Source: an uncultured Pseudomonadota bacterium (lineage in GTDB: Bacteria; Myxococcota_A; UBA796; GCA-2862545). From it: a stretch of 8,383 bases of DNA. Below, piece after piece: positions 6,632 through 8,383 of this stretch. The notes below the pieces were generated by a model. It ran no database searches. It was not told the DNA's origin and saw nothing but the letters and a program-made list of their open reading frames with translations. The number at the start of each line of letters is the position of its first letter. The first letter of the stretch is position 1. Position numbers and translations under genes: made by a program. The DNA lies in assembly GCA_937891875.1 (NCBI GenBank), contig CALATR010000393.1, positions 1 to 8,383 on the forward strand, read 5' to 3'.

Positions 6632-6767
6632 CTGGATCGCTGAACGTCGAGCATCTCGCGTCGAGCGCGGCCCCGACTCCAACGGTTGCGTGGCCCCGCA
6701 CGCTCGCCGACGTTAGCTGATCGGCCCATAATGAAAGTGGCTTTCAGTTTCACAGGAGCAGGCACGG
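6632..6767 (+). promoter_or_regulatory. Intergenic promoter region upstream of the hydroxylase-receptor gene
   Basis: These 136 bases carry no gene. The left part has an 8-bp direct repeat, CGTCGAGC (6645-6652 and 6659-6666), and a weak GCGTG/CACGC stem (6688-6692 with 6699-6703) without a T-tract, so no convincing terminator is seen. The right part is unusually AT-rich for this window. CATAAT at 6727-6732 matches five of six bases of a sigma-70 -10 box; no clear -35 box precedes it. Transcription would then start near 6739, inside the inverted repeat at 6732-6746. AGGAG at 6754-6758 is the ribosome-binding site for the GTG at 6768. Confidence 0.5.
6732..6746. promoter_or_regulatory. Operator-like inverted repeat, possibly a Fur-type site
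   Basis: TGAAAG-TGG-CTTTCA is a perfect 6-bp inverted repeat with a 3-base centre. It overlaps the expected transcription start just after the CATAAT box, a classic position for a repressor. Against the 7-1-7 Fur pattern TGATAATnATTATCA it matches 9 of 14 defined positions, which is suggestive only. The downstream reading frame contains a FecA-like TonB-dependent receptor, a class often controlled by Fur. Another regulator, or an mRNA hairpin in the leader, is possible. Confidence 0.4.
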
Positions 6768-8383
6768 GTGCGGTGGTTCTGGACCGTGGCCGAGATGGTC
6801 GTTCAGCCGTTTGCCGATCCGGGCAGCCGCACGTGGCTCGGGAGCCTCGTCGTGTCTGCGCTGGTCGCCGGGGTCGTGGTCCTCGTGACCCGCCGGGACG
6901 CGCCGCTGTCTGCCCTGGGTCAGGGGCTCTCCCGCACCTGGCGCAGCCTGCGTCACCGCAGCTCGATCCTCGACATCCAGCTGTTGATCCTGCGCCAGCT
7001 CCTGCGGGCGATCGGCGTGCTGCCCGGCCTCGCCGCGGTGTTCTGGCTCGCCAGCTGGGGGGTGCGCGGCCTCGACGCCGGCCTCGGTCGCCCGGAGCTG
7101 TCCGCGGTGCCCACCTGGGCGGTCGGCCTCGGCTACACGCTCCTGCTCTTCGTCGCCTGGGACGCCTCCCGCTTCGCCCTGCACTGGGCCATGCACCGGG
7201 TGCCGGCCCTGTGGTCCATCCACCAGGTGCACCACTCGGCCAGCGTCTTGACGCCGCTCACCTTCCACCGCCTGCACCCGCTCGAGAGCGTGCTCTACAC
7301 CGCGCGCGCCGTGGTCGTCACCACGGTGGTGCTCACCCCCACCTGGTGGCTCTTCCGCGACGCCGCGACCATGTGGACCGTGCTCGGCGTGCACGGCCTC
7401 GGCCTGATCTTCAACGTCGCCACCGGCAACCTGCGCCACTCGCACCTGTGGCTGCGGTTCGGCCCGGTCGAGCGCTGGCTCATCAGCCCGGCCCAGCACC
7501 AGCTCCACCACAGCGTCGACGAGCGAGATCAGGCCTGCAACCTGGGAACCTGGCTGTCCATCTGGGACCGGATGGCGGGCACCCTGCGCCTGTCCGGACC
7601 CCTTCCGCCGACGGAGTACGGCGTGACCGAACGCAACCACGATGACGACGTGATCAGCGCCCTGATCGGCCCCCTGCGCGACCTCGGACGTCGCAGCGCT
7701 CCCGGCGCGGTGACCGCGATCGGCCTCCTGCTGGTCGCCGCCGGCCTCGTGAGCGCCGAGCCCGCCCGCGCCGACGACCCCGCCCCCGCCGACTCCGACG
7801 ACAAGACCGACGGCGAAGACGGCGGCGGCGACGCAGCCGACGACGACCCCTACGACGACTACGACGACGACATGGTGGTGGTCGTCGAGACCGAGGGCGG
7901 CATGCCCCGGGTCGCGGGCTCGGCCCAGGTCGTGACCGAGCAGGAGCTGGAGCGCTTCGAGATGGACGACGTCGGCCGGGTGCTCGTGAGCGTGCCCGGC
8001 GTGTACGTACGCGGCGAAGACGGCCTCGGCCTGCGCCCCAACATCGGCCTGCGCGGCGCCGCCTCGAACCGCAGCTCGAAGATCACCCTGCTCGAGGACG
8101 GCATCCCCTTCGGCCCCGCGCCGTATGCCGCCCCCGCCGCCTACTACTTCCCGATGACGACCCGCATGGTCGGCATCGACGTCATCAAGGGACCCGCCGC
8201 GATCCAGAACGGCCCGAACACCGTCGGCGGCGCGGTCAACCTGCGCACCCGCCCGGTGCCCCACGACGGCTTCCACGGCTACGCCGACCTGGCCGCGGGT
8301 TCGTGGACCTCGGGCAAGGCCCACGTCTGGCTCGGCGGCGGCGACAACCGCGGCGGCTGGCTGGTCGAGGGCGTGCACCTGGG
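6768..8383 (+). CDS. Fatty-acid hydroxylase/sterol-desaturase-family enzyme fused in frame to a TonB-dependent receptor (partial)
   Basis: One frame is open from GTG 6768 to the window edge (538 codons). Residues 1-310 are an integral membrane di-iron hydroxylase of the sterol desaturase superfamily. Hydrophobic segments lie near 23-41, 75-98, 115-130, 176-193 and 200-216. His clusters are H139-x3-H143, H152-x2-H155-H156, H167-x2-H170 and H244-x2-H247-H248, with H209, H224 and H226 between. Residues 304-335 form a second, internal signal peptide, followed by an acidic linker, a TonB box and a receptor plug that continues off the edge. GTG 6768 is the first start after in-frame stops at 6729 and 6732 and has AGGAG 9 nt upstream. 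The hydroxylase needs the inner membrane and the receptor the outer one, so signal peptidase cleavage near residue 335, or internal initiation, would have to separate them. Substrate unknown. Confidence 0.8.
   Translation, partial: MRWFWTVAEMVVQPFADPGSRTWLGSLVVSALVAGVVVLVTRRDAPLSALGQGLSRTWRSLRHRSSILDIQLLILRQLLRAIGVLPGLAAVFWLASWGVRGLDAGLGRPELSAVPTWAVGLGYTLLLFVAWDASRFALHWAMHRVPALWSIHQVHHSASVLTPLTFHRLHPLESVLYTARAVVVTTVVLTPTWWLFRDAATMWTVLGVHGLGLIFNVATGNLRHSHLWLRFGPVERWLISPAQHQLHHSVDERDQACNLGTWLSIWDRMAGTLRLSGPLPPTEYGVTERNHDDDVISALIGPLRDLGRRSAPGAVTAIGLLLVAAGLVSAEPARADDPAPADSDDKTDGEDGGGDAADDDPYDDYDDDMVVVVETEGGMPRVAGSAQVVTEQELERFEMDDVGRVLVSVPGVYVRGEDGLGLRPNIGLRGAASNRSSKITLLEDGIPFGPAPYAAPAAYYFPMTTRMVGIDVIKGPAAIQNGPNTVGGAVNLRTRPVPHDGFHGYADLAAGSWTSGKAHVWLGGGDNRGGWLVEGVHL
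7623..8383 (+). other. FecA-like TonB-dependent receptor module within the fused frame (partial)
   Basis: This module has a signal peptide: basic RDLGRR (304-309), hydrophobic core VTAIGLLLVAAGLV (315-328), probable cleavage after A333-R-A335. An Asp-rich linker (336-368, about half Asp) leads to a TonB-box-like DMVVVVE (368-374). The plug follows, with VPGVYVRGEDG, NIGLRGA (425-431), LEDGIPF (442-448) and VIKGPAAIQNGPNTVGGAVN (472-491); this pattern resembles the ferric citrate receptor FecA. The barrel begins near residue 500 and runs off the window. A possible internal start is GTG 7623 (residue 286), with GGAG 6 nt upstream; it would give a receptor with an unusually long signal n-region. 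GTG 7710 has no ribosome-binding site. Family assignment is confident; ligand (iron chelate, cobalamin, other) is not determined. Confidence 0.8.

Noticed and set aside
6645..6666. 8-bp direct repeat CGTCGAGC, 14 bases apart
   Set aside because: There are only two copies in GC-rich DNA, with no link to a start, stop or attachment-site core. Chance is likely.
6688..6703. GCGTG-GCCCCG-CACGC hairpin as a terminator for the repeat lipoprotein
   Set aside because: The stem is only 5 bp and no T-tract follows, so it does not meet the pattern of an intrinsic terminator.
6686..7645. Plus-strand open frame, including an ATG at 6731, overlapping the hydroxylase
   Set aside because: Its translation is Arg/Pro/Ala-rich with no recognisable domain. 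The frame beginning at GTG 6768 has the family motifs and a ribosome-binding site.
6750..8378. Long open frame on the minus strand opposite the hydroxylase-receptor gene
   Set aside because: It is a GC-rich shadow. Its translation is low-complexity Val/Gly/His/Gln-rich with no motif, while the plus strand carries the His clusters and receptor plug.

Overview
This is a GC-rich window (roughly 70% GC by eye) with strong G/C third-position bias. It most resembles a large-genome Myxococcota-type or related former deltaproteobacterial organism. That reading rests on a MopE-type Asp-rich motif in a tiny protein, a long lipoprotein of tandem Ig-like repeats, and many cell-envelope genes. No rRNA, tRNA, insertion sequence, integrase, CRISPR array or phage gene was seen. 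The taxonomy is an inference from style, not a match.

Layout from left to right. (1) On the minus strand, 858 down to the left edge, lies a lipoprotein gene that looks interrupted by a +1 frameshift between about 590 and 487; its continuation runs off the window. (2) An 88-bp divergent region (859-946) holds a 15-bp palindrome. (3) On the plus strand, 947-1273 encodes a small zinc-ribbon / hydrophobic segment / MopE-motif protein. (4) Converging on it is a minus-strand HEAT-repeat gene (2218 to 1280); both stop codons sit in one perfect 14-bp palindrome. (5) Divergent from the HEAT gene, 2268-3026 (+) encodes an unusual fusion of a lipocalin-like beta-barrel domain to a Pth2-type peptidyl-tRNA hydrolase domain. 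(6) 3113-6631 (+) encodes a 1172-residue lipoprotein: one degenerate and nine clear Ig/PKD-like repeats with DxDGD loops, ending in a fibrinogen-like domain. (7) 6632-6767 is a non-coding promoter region with a -10-like box and an overlapping perfect inverted repeat. (8) From 6768 to the right edge is one uninterrupted reading frame. It joins a membrane fatty-acid hydroxylase / sterol-desaturase-family enzyme to a signal peptide, an acidic linker, a TonB box and the plug of a FecA-like TonB-dependent receptor.

Most products act at or outside the membranes: two lipoproteins, one possible lipoprotein, a membrane hydroxylase and an outer-membrane transporter. The genes do not form one obvious operon, since strands alternate and each is separated by its own gap. 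The strongest candidates for something undescribed are the hydroxylase-receptor fusion with its operator-like palindrome, the lipocalin-Pth2 fusion, and the fibrinogen-tipped repeat lipoprotein whose potential disulfide pair recurs in every third repeat.
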